A stretch of 64,000 bases of DNA from Sphingomonas sp. AP4-R1 (GCF_013113735.1 NZ_CP053346.1:4044001-4108000), one strand, 5' to 3'; shown: positions 1 to 9,223, counted from the stretch's first letter. Program-made: numbers and translations. Notes: generated by a model not told the origin, from the letters alone.

Positions 1-248
1 ATCAGGGGCTGCGCGCCGACGACGCCCTCCCCTTCCACGCGGTGGCGCGCGCCGTGGCCGTCGGTGATGATCCAGCGGCGGCTGACCAGCTGCACCGGCT
101 GATCGCCCGCATTCTCGATCCGGATATGATAGGACCAGAACCAGCGGCCGCGCTCGGGCTGCGACTGATCGGCGAGGAAGCTCACGGACACGCGCACGAT
201 CACGCCCTGCGTTTCCTCCACATAGGGGAAGAGCAGATCCGTGAGCAT
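1..248 (-). CDS. apaG: ApaG domain protein (3' end beyond window)
   Basis: Read leftwards from ATG at 248, the protein begins MLTDLLFPYVEETQGV and continues through SYHIRIEN and RRWIITDGHG to the window edge, so about 82 of the roughly 130 residues of the family are present. ApaG is a small cytoplasmic immunoglobulin-like beta-sandwich protein of uncertain biochemical role; in enterobacteria it was linked to divalent metal (Co/Mg) phenotypes. The WYHIRIEN-like strand and the ITDGxG turn are family hallmarks. The start lies 2 nt after the metZ stop, so the two genes are probably co-transcribed, an arrangement that recurs in alphaproteobacteria. The C-terminus cannot be judged. Confidence 0.9.
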   Translation of the reverse strand, partial: MLTDLLFPYVEETQGVIVRVSVSFLADQSQPERGRWFWSYHIRIENAGDQPVQLVSRRWIITDGHGARHRVEGEGVVGAQPL

Positions 249-250
249 CG

Positions 251-1459
251 TCACAGCCCGACCGACTCCAGAGCGCGATCCAGATCCTCGATCAGATCCT
301 CGGGATCCTCAAGGCCGACGTTCAGCCGCAGCATCCCCTCGCCCACGCCCATCGCCTCGCGCACCTCGGCGGTCAGGCCCGCATGGGTGGTGGAGGCCGG
401 ATGCGTCATCAGCGAGCGCGAGTCGCCGATATTGTTCGAGATGTCGATCAGGGCGAGCGCATCGAGCAGGCCGTGCGCCTGCGCGCGACCACCCTCCAGA
501 TTGACGGCGAGGATCGTGCCGCCCGCCTGCATCTGGCTCATGGCGAGAGCGTGCTGCGGATGGCTCGGCAGGCCCGGATACAGGCATTCGGGCACGCGCT
601 TGTCGAGGAAGGTGGCGACCTTCAGCGCATTCTCGCTCTGGCGGCGGATGCGCAGATCCAGCGTTTCCATGCCCTTCAGCACCACCCAGGCATTGAAGGC
701 CGAGAGCGTCGGGCCGGTGTTGCGGATGAACGCCAGCAACGTCTTCTCGATAAACTCTTCGGTGCCGCAGACGGCGCCCGCCAGCACGCGCCCCTGCCCG
801 TCCATCATCTTCGTGGCCGAATAAGCGACGATGTCCGCGCCATAGTCCATCGGCCGCTGCAGCATCGGCGTGGCGAAGGCATTGTCGACGATCGAGGTGA
901 TGCCCCGTTCGCGCGCGATGCCGCACACCGCCGCCAGATCGACGATGTCGAGCGTGGGGTTGGCGGGCGTCTCGAAGAAGAAGACCTTCGTGTTCGGGCG
1001 GATCGCATCGCGCCACTGCTCCGGCTCGCGCGCATCGATGATCGTCGTCTCGATGCCGAAGCGCGGCAGCAACGTATCGGTCAGCCAACGGCACGAGCCG
1101 AACGCGGCGCGCCCGGCGACGACATGATCGCCCTGGCTGAGCTGGCACAGCAAAGCGGCCGTCATCGCGGCCATGCCCGTCGCCATCGTGCGGCAGGCCT
1201 CGGCCCCCTCGATCAGGGCGATGCGCTGCTCCAGCATCTCCACGGTGGGATTCTGCAGGCGCGAATAGGTCATCCCCTGCTGTTCGCCGGCAAAGCGCGC
1301 GGCGGCGTCGGCGGCCTTGTCGTAGGTGTAGCCGGAGGTGAGGAACAAAGCCTCGCTCGTCTCGCCATATTCCGAACGCGCGGTGCCGCCGCGCACCGCC
1401 TGCGTGGCGGGGCGCCAGCTCTGGGTGATGCTGCGATCCTGGCCGGTCTTCTTTTTCAT
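251..1459 (-). CDS. metZ: O-succinylhomoserine sulfhydrylase MetZ
   Basis: The 402-residue PLP enzyme of the Cys/Met metabolism fold is predicted to make homocysteine directly from O-succinylhomoserine and sulfide in methionine biosynthesis. The motif AYSATKMMDGQGR carries the probable Schiff-base lysine (K217), VDNAFATP holds the aspartate that contacts the pyridine nitrogen (about D192), and THPASTTHA is the C-terminal substrate-binding signature. Length and the ETPANPTLDIVD segment fit MetZ better than cystathionine gamma-synthase, though these paralogs are close and the substrate is inferred. The start ATG at 1459 is followed by three lysine codons. apaG follows 2 nt downstream. I looked for a SAM-type riboswitch in the 100 nt leader and saw none. 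Confidence 0.93.
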   Translation of the reverse strand: MKKKTGQDRSITQSWRPATQAVRGGTARSEYGETSEALFLTSGYTYDKAADAAARFAGEQQGMTYSRLQNPTVEMLEQRIALIEGAEACRTMATGMAAMTAALLCQLSQGDHVVAGRAAFGSCRWLTDTLLPRFGIETTIIDAREPEQWRDAIRPNTKVFFFETPANPTLDIVDLAAVCGIARERGITSIVDNAFATPMLQRPMDYGADIVAYSATKMMDGQGRVLAGAVCGTEEFIEKTLLAFIRNTGPTLSAFNAWVVLKGMETLDLRIRRQSENALKVATFLDKRVPECLYPGLPSHPQHALAMSQMQAGGTILAVNLEGGRAQAHGLLDALALIDISNNIGDSRSLMTHPASTTHAGLTAEVREAMGVGEGMLRLNVGLEDPEDLIEDLDRALESVGL

Positions 1460-1563
1460 GCCCTTGCCTTTGCGGTGGGCGTGGGGCCTGCGTCAACCGT
1501 GGAGTCCCGACGTTGACTTGTCACGCTCGCTCGGGAGAAACGGCCCTCGAAGGAGTTTCGCCG

Positions 1564-2112
1564 ATGACCGCCATTCAGGACGTGCCGCTGAAGACCATCC
1601 TGGGCGAGGCCACCAGCCTTGCCGATTATGCCGGGCAGGTGCTGCTGATCGTGAACGTCGCCTCCAAATGCGGGCTGACGCCGCAATATGAGGGCCTCGA
1701 GAAGCTGTACGAAAAGTATAAGGACGAGGGTTTCGCCGTGCTGGGCTTCCCGGCCAACGATTTCGCCGCGCAGGAGCCGGGCAGCGACAGCGAGATCCTC
1801 GACTTCTGCACCACCAATTTCGGCGCGAGTTTCCCGATGTTCGCGAAGATCGGCGTCGTCGGCCCGGACAAGCATCCACTCTATCGTGAGCTGACCGAGG
1901 CGCTCCCCGCCGCGCAGAATGACGGGCCGATGCGCGGCCGGCTGGAAAGCTACGGCATGACGCCCAATCCGCAGCCGGAAGTGCTGTGGAATTTCGAGAA
2001 GTTCGTGATCGGCCGCGACGGCGAGCCCGTCGCCCGCTTCGCACCGGACACCGCACCCGACGATGACGCGCTGATCAGCGTGATCGAGAAGGAATTGTTC
2101 GCCAGCGAGTAA
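1564..2112 (+). CDS. Glutathione peroxidase family protein
   Basis: A 182-residue thioredoxin-fold peroxidase expected to reduce hydroperoxides in the cytoplasm. NVASKCGLTP carries the peroxidatic cysteine (C36, Cys rather than selenocysteine), Q70 lies in FAAQEPG and W142-N143 in LWNFEKF, completing the catalytic set. A second cysteine in FCTTNFGASFP (C82) matches the position of the resolving cysteine in thioredoxin-dependent GPX proteins, so thioredoxin may be the true reductant. The FPCNQF motif has become FPANDF, losing its cysteine. I chose ATG 1564 because AAGGAG lies 9 nt upstream; an upstream in-frame ATG at 1513 lacks such a site. It diverges from metZ. Confidence 0.92.
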   Translation: MTAIQDVPLKTILGEATSLADYAGQVLLIVNVASKCGLTPQYEGLEKLYEKYKDEGFAVLGFPANDFAAQEPGSDSEILDFCTTNFGASFPMFAKIGVVGPDKHPLYRELTEALPAAQNDGPMRGRLESYGMTPNPQPEVLWNFEKFVIGRDGEPVARFAPDTAPDDDALISVIEKELFASE

Positions 2113-2118
2113 ATCCCC

Positions 2119-2195
2119 GTGCTCCTGCGAAAGCAGAAGCCCAGAGCTGCAAGCGCTGTGCGCCGAACTCTGGACTCCCGCTTTCGCAGGATCAC
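2119..2195. repeat. Palindromic repeat, family A, intergenic copy
   Basis: Imperfect inverted repeat of about 25 nt arms (2122-2146 and 2168-2191) around a 20 nt loop; arms contain CTCCTGCGAAAGCAG and its complement. It lies between the convergent peroxidase and acetyltransferase genes. A related copy sits inside that acetyltransferase at 2541-2619. No T-tract follows, so it is not a clear terminator. Confidence 0.75.
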
Positions 2196-2209
2196 AGGAT
2201 GACATTCCA

Positions 2210-2935
2210 TCATCCCGTCGGGATCATCGCCGTCGAATAAGGCACGAGATCGTGCCAGCCAAGCTGGAGGTAGAGGCCGCGCCCGGCAGCGGTGGCCGTG
2301 AGGATCTCACGCGAGGCCGGATCGCGGCGACGGCGGGACAGAGCCGCCATCAATGCCCGGCCGAGGCCGCGCCGCTCATGTCGTGGCTCGGTCCGGATGC
2401 GGTCATAGATGAACACCCCATCCGTCTCGGCGGCATAGCCGCTCGCAGCAGGGCTGCCATCGTCCGAGACGATGCGGGCGAACCAGACCGGTCCCTCCCC
2501 ATCGATCGCCACCGTGTAGCCGGGAGGCAGATCCGCCGCGTACTCCTGCGAACGCAGGCGACCAGAGCCGCAAACCTTGCCCTCGAAGCCCTGGACTCCC
2601 CCGTCCGCAGGAGCGCGCTCCGGTCGCGAAAAACCATCCCGCCCCATCACCCACGAATTGGACGAAATCGCCCAGCGCGGCGGCAGGATCGCCAGCAATT
2701 CCCCGGCCGGGCGGCAGAGCTTGAGCGGCACGAATGGCTCGTCGATCGTATGGCCCAGTTCGCGCAACCCGTCGCAGGGATCGACGAACACATAGCGCCG
2801 GCGCTCGTCGGGATGCCCCGTATCGACGCGCACGCCTCCCCGATCCGGCACCGGCGCGGGCAATCCGCGCGAGAGCGAGCGGGCGGCCAGCCACGCCGCC
2901 ATCAGCGGCAGGGTGACGCCCGCTCCGCTCGTCAC
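2210..2935 (-). CDS. GNAT acetyltransferase with in-frame palindromic insert
   Basis: The C-terminal half is a GNAT domain: [16 protein letters not shown] (about residues 184-199) is the acetyl-CoA pyrophosphate-binding motif, followed by GLYLQLGWH. The substrate is unknown. The GTG start at 2935 overlaps the leuB TGA as GTGA, implying translational coupling; an in-frame ATG at 2902 is an alternative start. Residues about 103-133 are encoded by a family A palindromic repeat, which adds about 30 residues rich in Gly, Arg and Pro between the N-terminal strands and the [10 protein letters not shown] strand. The frame stays open and both flanks look like conserved protein, so the gene is probably functional. 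The open frame runs upstream into leuB but that part is a shadow. Confidence 0.82.
   Translation of the reverse strand: MTSGAGVTLPLMAAWLAARSLSRGLPAPVPDRGGVRVDTGHPDERRRYVFVDPCDGLRELGHTIDEPFVPLKLCRPAGELLAILPPRWAISSNSWVMGRDGFSRPERAPADGGVQGFEGKVCGSGRLRSQEYAADLPPGYTVAIDGEGPVWFARIVSDDGSPAASGYAAETDGVFIYDRIRTEPRHERRGLGRALMAALSRRRRDPASREILTATAAGRGLYLQLGWHDLVPYSTAMIPTG
2541..2619. repeat. Palindromic repeat, family A, inside acetyltransferase gene
   Basis: Arms at 2543-2567 and 2589-2613 share the CTCCTGCGAA / TCCGCAGGAG core and the CCAGAG / CCCTGGACTCCC extensions with the intergenic copy at 2119-2195. The element is read through in frame on the minus strand as part of the coding region at 2210-2935. 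Confidence 0.75.
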
Positions 2936-3981
2936 AGCGCGGCGAGGACCGCGTCGCCCATCTGGACCGTCGTGTGCGTGCCGCCCAGATCGGGCGAGCG
3001 CGCGCCGCCGGCCAGCGCGGCCGCCACGGCCGCCTCGATCCGATCCGCCTCGGCGGCCATGCCCAGCGAGTAACGCAGCATCATCGCGGACGACAGGATC
3101 GTCGCCAGCGGATTGGCCTTGCCCTGCCCGGCGATATCGGGCGCGGAGCCGTGGATCGGCTCGTACAGGCCCTTGCCGTTCGCATCGAGCGTGGCCGAGG
3201 GCAGCATGCCGATCGAGCCCGCGCACATGCTCGCCTGATCGGAGAGAATGTCGCCGAACAGGTTGCCGGTGACGATCACGTCGAACTGGCCGGGGTTGCG
3301 GACCAACTGCATCGCGGCATTGTCGACATACATGTGGCTCAGCTCGACGTCGGGATACTCGGCCGACACTTCGATCACGACGTCACGCCACAGCTGCGAG
3401 GTTTCCAGCACATTGGCCTTGTCGACCGAGCAGAGCTTGCCGCGCCGGGCGCGGGCGGTTTCGAAGCCGACGCGGGCGATGCGGGCCACTTCGTCCTCAT
3501 TATAGGACATGATATCATAGCCTTCGCGGCGACCGTTCGCAGTCGTCCGCATGCCCTTTTCGCCGAAATAGACGTCGCCATTCGTCTCGCGCACGATCAC
3601 CAGATCGATCGCGGAGGCGACTTCCGGGCGCAGCGCCGAGGCGTCGGCCAGCTCGGGAAAGAGCTTGGCGGGGCGCAGGTTGGCGAACAGGGTCAGCCCC
3701 TTGCGGAGGCCGAGGATAGCCTGTTCGGGGCGCAGATCGCGCGAGAGGCTGTCGCCGCGCGGATCGCCGATCGCGCCGAACAGGACGGCATCGGCCTTGC
3801 GCGCGATCGCGAGCGTCTCTTCGGGCAGCGGATGGCCCGCCGCCTCATAGGCGACATAGCCGACATAGCCTTCCTCGTACGAAAGCCGATCACCGCACAC
3901 GACATCCAGCACGCGCCGCGCCTGCGCGATCACTTCGGGGCCGATCCCGTCGCCGGGGAAGAGGGCAATCAGCTTGGTCAT
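2932..3981 (-). CDS. leuB: 3-isopropylmalate dehydrogenase
   Basis: A 349-residue NAD-dependent beta-decarboxylating dehydrogenase catalysing the third step of leucine biosynthesis in the cytoplasm. [10 protein letters not shown] opens the protein, [10 protein letters not shown] and [10 protein letters not shown] carry substrate contacts, and [13 protein letters not shown] followed by GSIGMLPSA is the metal- and isopropylmalate-binding signature; [14 protein letters not shown] is the NAD-binding loop. Length is normal. leuC and leuD are not adjacent. The stop overlaps the GTG start of a GNAT acetyltransferase. No leader peptide or attenuator is evident in the 3982-4257 region, which holds only a family A palindrome. 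Confidence 0.96.
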   Translation of the reverse strand: MTKLIALFPGDGIGPEVIAQARRVLDVVCGDRLSYEEGYVGYVAYEAAGHPLPEETLAIARKADAVLFGAIGDPRGDSLSRDLRPEQAILGLRKGLTLFANLRPAKLFPELADASALRPEVASAIDLVIVRETNGDVYFGEKGMRTTANGRREGYDIMSYNEDEVARIARVGFETARARRGKLCSVDKANVLETSQLWRDVVIEVSAEYPDVELSHMYVDNAAMQLVRNPGQFDVIVTGNLFGDILSDQASMCAGSIGMLPSATLDANGKGLYEPIHGSAPDIAGQGKANPLATILSSAMMLRYSLGMAAEADRIEAAVAAALAGGARSPDLGGTHTTVQMGDAVLAAL

Positions 3982-4131
3982 TCTCTGTTCCAGTCTCGTT
4001 TCGAAAGGTCAGGCCGAGGCTCGTGTCGGCAACCGATCGAGACAGGACAAGGATCGGCGCCGGCAGAGTCGCATCCGCGCCCCTTTGCACGGACGAGCGG
4101 CCGGTGGACAGCCCAAGCGCCAGCCATTCCC

Positions 4132-4220
4132 CGTCATTCCCGCGAAAGCAGGAACGCATTCATGCCGAACCGCCAAGATTCACTCCACGCCGATGGATCC
4201 CCGCTTTCGCGGGGATGACG
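4132..4220. repeat. Palindromic repeat, family A variant (CGTCAT...ATGACG)
   Basis: The ends CGTCATTCCCGCGAAAGC (4132-4149) and GCTTTCGCGGGGATGACG (4203-4220) form inverted arms around a poorly conserved loop. It lies in the gap between the amidohydrolase stop and leuB start. Confidence 0.75.
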
Positions 4221-4257
4221 ACCGAATGGAGCGGACCTGGAGTCGCTCTTTCCCGGA

Positions 4258-5880
4258 TCATGCTCCCTTCGCGGGTTCGCCCTTGCCCGGAGGCGTGGTC
4301 AGCATCGGCCACTTGATGCCGAGCTGCTCCAGATAGGTCCCGTATTTGGCGGGGTTATAATAATATGGCTTCAGCTGCGGGGCGAAGCGCGCCATCGTAT
4401 CGCTGTTCAGATCGACCGGCGGCTTGTCTTCGGCGGCCAGCATCGGGACATATTTCTGCGTCTTGGTCTGGACGTTCGTGAAATAGTCCTTCGCCGCCGC
4501 GCGCAGCTCCGGCTTCAGCAGCAGATCCAGCGTCGTCATCGCGATCACCTTCGATCCCGCGACCACGCCCTTGTGCGCGATCGGCGTGGCCATCGCGATC
4601 GCGTTCACCCAATTGTGACCCGGCAGGTTCGGAATGTTGGCGGGATAGGAGACGACGATCGTGGGCACGTTCCACGACACGTCCCCGATATCGTCCGAGG
4701 GGCCGCTGCCGGGGTTGGCGGGCGGCGGACGCAGCTCGCCCAGCTGTGTATCGAGCCCGTCCTGCGGCGCGCCGATATTCTTCTGCACCAGCTTGGCGAA
4801 GGTCTGCTCGTCGTCGGTCCACTTGGGCAGGCCGACCGCCTTGATATTCTCCTCGGCATCCTCTGCGATCGGGCGGCTGAAATGGCCCGGCGCGGCCGAG
4901 CCGAGCAGGCGATGCGTGACGGTGGTGAACGACATCGTCGCCGCGCCCTGCGCGATCGTGTTGCCCGTCTCGTACAGGTTCTTGATATTGTCGAACGTCT
5001 GCTCGCGGAAATAATACCAGACCGAGGCTTCGGGCGGGACGACGTTGGGCTGATCGCCCCCGTCGCGGATCACGTAATGCGAGCGTTGCTCGGGGCGGAG
5101 ATGCTCGCGCTTGAAGTTCCAGCCCACATCCATCAGCTCGACGCCGTCCAGCGCGGAGCGACCACGCCACGGGGCCACGGCGGAGTGCGCCGCCTCGCCG
5201 TGGAAGCTATATTCGACCGAGACGAGCCCGGTGCCGCCCGAATAGCCCCAGCGCGTGCCGAGATTGCTGCCGACATGCGTGAAAAGAACCGCATCGGCAT
5301 CCTTGAACACGCCCGCGCGAACCATGAAGGCCTTGCCGGCGAGCAATTCCTCGGCGACGCCCGGCCACAGCATCAGCGTGCCGGGGATCTTCTCCTTCGT
5401 CATGATGTCCTTCACGGCGAGCGCCGCGACGATATTCACGGCCTGCCCCGAATTATGCCCCTCGCCATGCCCCGGCGCGCCGACCACGAGCGGATCGCGA
5501 TAGGGCACGCCCGGCTTCTGCGAGGCCTTGGGGATGCAATCCAGATCGGAGCCGAGCGCGATCTCCGGGCCGCCCGTGCCGTTGGTCCATTTCGCCACCC
5601 AGGCGGTGGGCATTCCGGCCACGCCGCGCTCGATCGTGAAGCCGTTCTTTTCGAGCAGAGCCGTCAGATATTTGGAGGTCTCCACCTCGTGCATGCCGAG
5701 TTCGGAGAAGCTGAACACGCTGTCGGTGATGACCTGCGCGAGCTTGGCGCGGGCATCGACGCCAGCCACGGCGCGCGCCTTCAGCGCGGCGACATCGGGA
5801 GTCTGGGCGCTCGCCACGGTGGCAGCGGACAGCGTCAGCCCGGCGAACAGCGCGGCACGGACTTTCTTCAAGCGAGTCAT
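4258..5880 (-). CDS. Periplasmic M20 family amidohydrolase (AbgB-like)
   Basis: The 540-residue protein has an N-terminal signal peptide (MTRLKKVRAALFAGLTLSAA ending near ASAQT), so it is exported. The rest matches the M20 metallopeptidase/amidohydrolase fold of the p-aminobenzoyl-glutamate hydrolase subunit B group: a SDLDCIP strand, GHGEGHNSGQ metal-binding region near residue 140, PGVAEELLAGK with the likely catalytic glutamates, and HGEAAHSAVAPWRGRSALD from the lid/dimerisation domain. It should hydrolyse an amide or peptide bond; the substrate is not predictable. I chose ATG 5880 because GGGGGGTGATT precedes it and the signal peptide starts there; the open frame upstream includes a non-coding repeat. 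Confidence 0.88.
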   Translation of the reverse strand: MTRLKKVRAALFAGLTLSAATVASAQTPDVAALKARAVAGVDARAKLAQVITDSVFSFSELGMHEVETSKYLTALLEKNGFTIERGVAGMPTAWVAKWTNGTGGPEIALGSDLDCIPKASQKPGVPYRDPLVVGAPGHGEGHNSGQAVNIVAALAVKDIMTKEKIPGTLMLWPGVAEELLAGKAFMVRAGVFKDADAVLFTHVGSNLGTRWGYSGGTGLVSVEYSFHGEAAHSAVAPWRGRSALDGVELMDVGWNFKREHLRPEQRSHYVIRDGGDQPNVVPPEASVWYYFREQTFDNIKNLYETGNTIAQGAATMSFTTVTHRLLGSAAPGHFSRPIAEDAEENIKAVGLPKWTDDEQTFAKLVQKNIGAPQDGLDTQLGELRPPPANPGSGPSDDIGDVSWNVPTIVVSYPANIPNLPGHNWVNAIAMATPIAHKGVVAGSKVIAMTTLDLLLKPELRAAAKDYFTNVQTKTQKYVPMLAAEDKPPVDLNSDTMARFAPQLKPYYYNPAKYGTYLEQLGIKWPMLTTPPGKGEPAKGA

Positions 5881-6033
5881 AATCACCCCCCGATTCTTGC
5901 AAACGGAGGATGGTGTGCGCAGTTTTTCACGTGCGGACAAGCCGACCTGCGCAGGATGACGGATTGCGGGTGCGGAGGCCAGCAGGAATTGGGCGGACGC
6001 CGGAATCTCAAGCCCAGAAGCAGCGGCAATCGT

Positions 6034-6141
6034 CCTCCCCTCCCTCAAAGGGAGGGGATTGAGGGGTGGGTGGCTATCGGCGGGCGTCGTAGCCGCAAGC
6101 GGGAACACCCACCCCCAGCCCCTCCCTTCCAGAAAGGGGAG
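6034..6141. repeat. Palindromic repeat, family D (CTCCCTC...GAGGG)
   Basis: CCTCCCCTCCC near 6034 pairs with GGGGAG near 6136-6141, with GGTGGGTGG / CACCCACCCCC as an inner pair. It fills the gap between the amidohydrolase and the next gene. Similar copies are at 16922-17075 and, more diverged, 58576-58685. Confidence 0.7.
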
Positions 6142-6161
6142 AGCATGGGGCTCGCCTTACC

Positions 6162-6566
6162 TCAACTCTCGCGCGGCGGGCCCTTGGGACGCTCGGGGCG
6201 CGGGCCGCGCGGGCGATCGGGACGGCCGCCCCCGGGACGCGAGCCGGGGCGCGGCGCGCCGCGCGGACCGCCACGGGGCGCATCCGGACGCGGGCCCGAG
6301 GGCCGCGGCGGCGGCGGCGCGCTACCGGTGGGCGTGACCGAATAGCCCTCCTTCAGCATCCGGTTGAACGCGCCTCGCACCGAGGCCGCGATCGCGGTCT
6401 GCACCTCCTTGGGCAGATCGGCGAAGGCGGTGTTCGGGCCCATCGCATTGATGTCGCGCAGCAGAGAGTTCGGCATCCCCTTCGACGCGGTCTTGAGCGC
6501 CGCGACGGCGTCCATAACGGCGGAAAAGAGGATTTCCTGCATGATGTCGGTCGCCGAATTCTTCAT
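6162..6566 (-). CDS. Hypothetical protein with Pro/Arg/Gly-rich tail
   Basis: A 134-residue protein not assigned to a known family. Residues 1 to about 78 look like a small helical domain (MQEILFSAVMDAVAALKTAS, then LPKEVQTAIAASVRGAFNRM). From about residue 82 the chain is a low-complexity, strongly basic tail built of Pro, Arg and Gly with RGG-like spacing (GGPRGAPRPGSRPGGG), suggesting RNA or nucleic-acid binding; this is inference only. The start at 6566 gives an ordinary N-terminus. It diverges from the histidine kinase gene and is separated from it by 104 nt that must hold both promoters. Confidence 0.7.
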   Translation of the reverse strand: MKNSATDIMQEILFSAVMDAVAALKTASKGMPNSLLRDINAMGPNTAFADLPKEVQTAIAASVRGAFNRMLKEGYSVTPTGSAPPPPRPSGPRPDAPRGGPRGAPRPGSRPGGGRPDRPRGPRPERPKGPPRES

Positions 6567-6670
6567 AGTCCCCTCGCAATGACGCGCATCCGTGCGGCCG
6601 CGACACGGTATCCCGTTGCGGCCGATCCGTGGTGCCCTTAGGGGTTCCTGCGAGTGTGAGGAAGCCGCCT

Positions 6671-9196
6671 ATGCGCCAGCCGCGCGAGTTCATTTCCGCA
6701 AAGTGGGCGGCCCTGCTCGAAGCGGCCGAGCGCCTCTCGGAAGCGCGCAGCCTGGATGGGATCATCGAGATCGTCCGCAATGCCGCGCGCGGCATCAGCG
6801 GCGCGGACGGAATCACGTTCGTGCTGCGCGACGAGGATCAGTGCCATTATGTCGCGGAGGACGCGATCGGCCCCTTGTGGGTCGGCCATCGCTTCAAGCT
6901 GGAGGAGTGCGTCTCGGGCTGGGCCATGCTCCACGGCCAACCGGCACTGATCCCGGACATCTTCCAGGATCCGCGCGTACCGGTCGAGGCCTATCGCCCG
7001 ACCTTCGTGAAAAGCCTGCTGATGGTGCCGGTGGGCAGCGGCGAGCATGCCGCGGCCATCGGCGCCTATTGGGCGCAGACCGGCACGCCGCCGGATGATG
7101 TCATCGCGCTGATGACATTGCTCGCGCGTTACGTGGCGGCGGCGATGGACAATGGCCGTCTGCTGCGCGCGGCGGGCGTGGAGATTGCGGCACGCGGGCA
7201 TGCGGAGACGAATCTGCTCGCCAGCAACGCCCGCTTTCGCGCCGCCGTGGACGCGGTGCGCGGCGTGCTGTGGACCAATACGCCCGAAGGTCAGATGGCG
7301 GGCGAACAGCCGGGCTGGTCCGCGCTCACCGGCCAGACGCCCGAGCAATATCGGGGTTACGGCTGGGCCGATCGCGTCCATCCCGACGATTCCGGTCCGA
7401 CGATCGCGGCGTGGGAGGTGGCGGTGGCCGCACGCGCGCCCTTCATCTTCGAGCATCGCGTGCTGCGGCGCGACGCCAGCTGGGGCCATTATGCGGTCCG
7501 CGCCATCCCTGTGCTGGATGCGGACGGTGCGATCACCGAATGGGTGGGCGTCCACACCGACATCACCGAGCAGCGCGAGAGCGAGGCCGCGCTGCTGGAG
7601 TTGAACGCGACGCTGGAAACGCGCATCGACCAGGCCGTGGCCGAGCGCGAGGCGATCGAGGACGTGCTGCGGCAGGCGCAGAAGATGGAAGCGGTCGGCC
7701 AGCTGACCGGTGGCATCGCGCACGATTTCAACAATCTTCTGACCATCATCATGGGCAATATGGAGATGGTGTCGCGCAAGCTGGGCGACACGCCCGAACC
7801 GAGCGTGCTGCGCGCGATCACCAATGCCCAGCGCGGCGCCGAGCGCGCGGCCACGCTCACCCAGCGCCTGCTCGCCTTCGCGCGCCGCCAGCCGCTGGCG
7901 CCCAAGCCCACCGATGTCGGCCGCCTGATCGCGGGCATGTCCGATCTGCTGACCCGATCGCTGGGCGAGACGGTGGCGATCGAGACGGTCTCGGGTGCCG
8001 GTCTGTGGCTGGTCGAGGTCGACCAGAACCAGCTGGAAAGCGTGATCATCAACCTCGCCGTCAATGCGCGCGATGCGATGCGGGGCGCGGGCAATCTCAC
8101 CGTGGAAGTGCAGAATACGGTGATCGACCGGGCCTATGCGGCGATCCATACCGAAGTGGCCGCCGGCCCCTATGTCGTCATCGCCGTCACCGATACGGGT
8201 GCTGGCATGGCGCCGGACGTGCTGGCCCGCGCCTTCGATCCCTTCTTCACCACCAAGGAGGTGGGCAAGGGCACGGGCCTCGGACTCAGCCAGGTCTACG
8301 GCTTCGTCAAGCAATCGGGCGGCCACGTGAAGATCTATTCGGAGCCCGGCCAGGGCACGAGCGTGAAGATCTATCTGCCGCGCTTCCTTGGCGGAGAGAC
8401 GGTCGAAGCCGAGCCCGAGCCGGTGGTCGCCGATCGCGGCGTCCATGACGAGACGATCCTCGTCGTCGAGGATGACGACGACGTGCGCGCCTACACGGTC
8501 GAGATATTGCGCGAGCTGGGCTATCGCGTGCTGGAGGCGCATGACGGGCCGACCGCGCTGCGCCTGCTGGAACGCCAGCAGGCCGAGGTCGATCTGCTCT
8601 TTACCGACGTGGTGATGCCGGGGATGACCGGTCGCGAACTGGCCGATGCGGCGCGGCGGCTCTATCCGCACCTGCTCACCCTGTTCAGCTCGGGCTATAC
8701 GCGCAATTCGATCATTCACGGCGGGCGGCTGGATCAGGGAATCGATTTCCTCGCCAAGCCCTTCACCTTCTCCGCCCTCGCGCAGCGCGTGCGCGAGATC
8801 CTCGACCGGAGCGAACTCAACCGCATCCTGTTCCTGGATGCCGACGACAGCCGGCGGCTGCTCGCGATCGATCTGGTGCGCCAGCTGGGCTTCACGGTCG
8901 AACCCGCCGCCTCCGCGATGGAGGCGCTCGGCAAGCTCCGCAGCAGTGCGGGCGGCTTCGACGTGGTGGTGGTGGATTTCGATGCGGTCGGCAGCGAGCT
9001 GGACGGGCTGATCCGCCAGATCCACGCGGTGCGCAAGGAGCTGCCCGTGCTGATCGCGGCCGACGCGAGCGTGCTGGACGATCTCGCGGCGCGGCACGAG
9101 ACGCCGTGCATCGGCCTGCTCGCCCGCCCCTATGACAGCCATGCCCTGCGCGGGGCACTCGGGCGGCTGAGCGTACGGTGTCGGCCTGCGGGCTGA
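6671..9196 (+). CDS. Hybrid sensor histidine kinase (GAF-PAS-HK-REC-REC)
   Basis: An 841-residue cytoplasmic sensor kinase without obvious membrane segments. Order: GAF domain (about 15-165), PAS domain (about 185-300, with WVGVHTDITEQRE closing it), a short coiled coil, the dimerisation/phosphoacceptor helix GGIAHDFNNLL with H351, the ATPase domain (N-box NLAVNARDAM, G-box DTGAGM, GKGTGLGLSQVYG), then two receiver domains. REC1 has acidic residues VVEDDDD, phospho-acceptor D646 in LLFTDVVMPG and lysine in LAKPF. REC2 keeps LFLDADD and VVVDFD but has LLARPYD where the conserved lysine is expected, so it may signal weakly. ATG 6671 follows GAGGAAG. No partner response regulator is adjacent. 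Confidence 0.92.
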   Translation: MRQPREFISAKWAALLEAAERLSEARSLDGIIEIVRNAARGISGADGITFVLRDEDQCHYVAEDAIGPLWVGHRFKLEECVSGWAMLHGQPALIPDIFQDPRVPVEAYRPTFVKSLLMVPVGSGEHAAAIGAYWAQTGTPPDDVIALMTLLARYVAAAMDNGRLLRAAGVEIAARGHAETNLLASNARFRAAVDAVRGVLWTNTPEGQMAGEQPGWSALTGQTPEQYRGYGWADRVHPDDSGPTIAAWEVAVAARAPFIFEHRVLRRDASWGHYAVRAIPVLDADGAITEWVGVHTDITEQRESEAALLELNATLETRIDQAVAEREAIEDVLRQAQKMEAVGQLTGGIAHDFNNLLTIIMGNMEMVSRKLGDTPEPSVLRAITNAQRGAERAATLTQRLLAFARRQPLAPKPTDVGRLIAGMSDLLTRSLGETVAIETVSGAGLWLVEVDQNQLESVIINLAVNARDAMRGAGNLTVEVQNTVIDRAYAAIHTEVAAGPYVVIAVTDTGAGMAPDVLARAFDPFFTTKEVGKGTGLGLSQVYGFVKQSGGHVKIYSEPGQGTSVKIYLPRFLGGETVEAEPEPVVADRGVHDETILVVEDDDDVRAYTVEILRELGYRVLEAHDGPTALRLLERQQAEVDLLFTDVVMPGMTGRELADAARRLYPHLLTLFSSGYTRNSIIHGGRLDQGIDFLAKPFTFSALAQRVREILDRSELNRILFLDADDSRRLLAIDLVRQLGFTVEPAASAMEALGKLRSSAGGFDVVVVDFDAVGSELDGLIRQIHAVRKELPVLIAADASVLDDLAARHETPCIGLLARPYDSHALRGALGRLSVRCRPAG

Positions 9197-9223
9197 CCTT
9201 CCGTCCCCCTCTCTCTTTCCCCC

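Noticed and set aside
1460..1563. SAM-II/SAM-V riboswitch upstream of metZ
   Set aside because: Such RNA is common before metZ in alphaproteobacteria, but the leader lacks the expected pseudoknot motifs.
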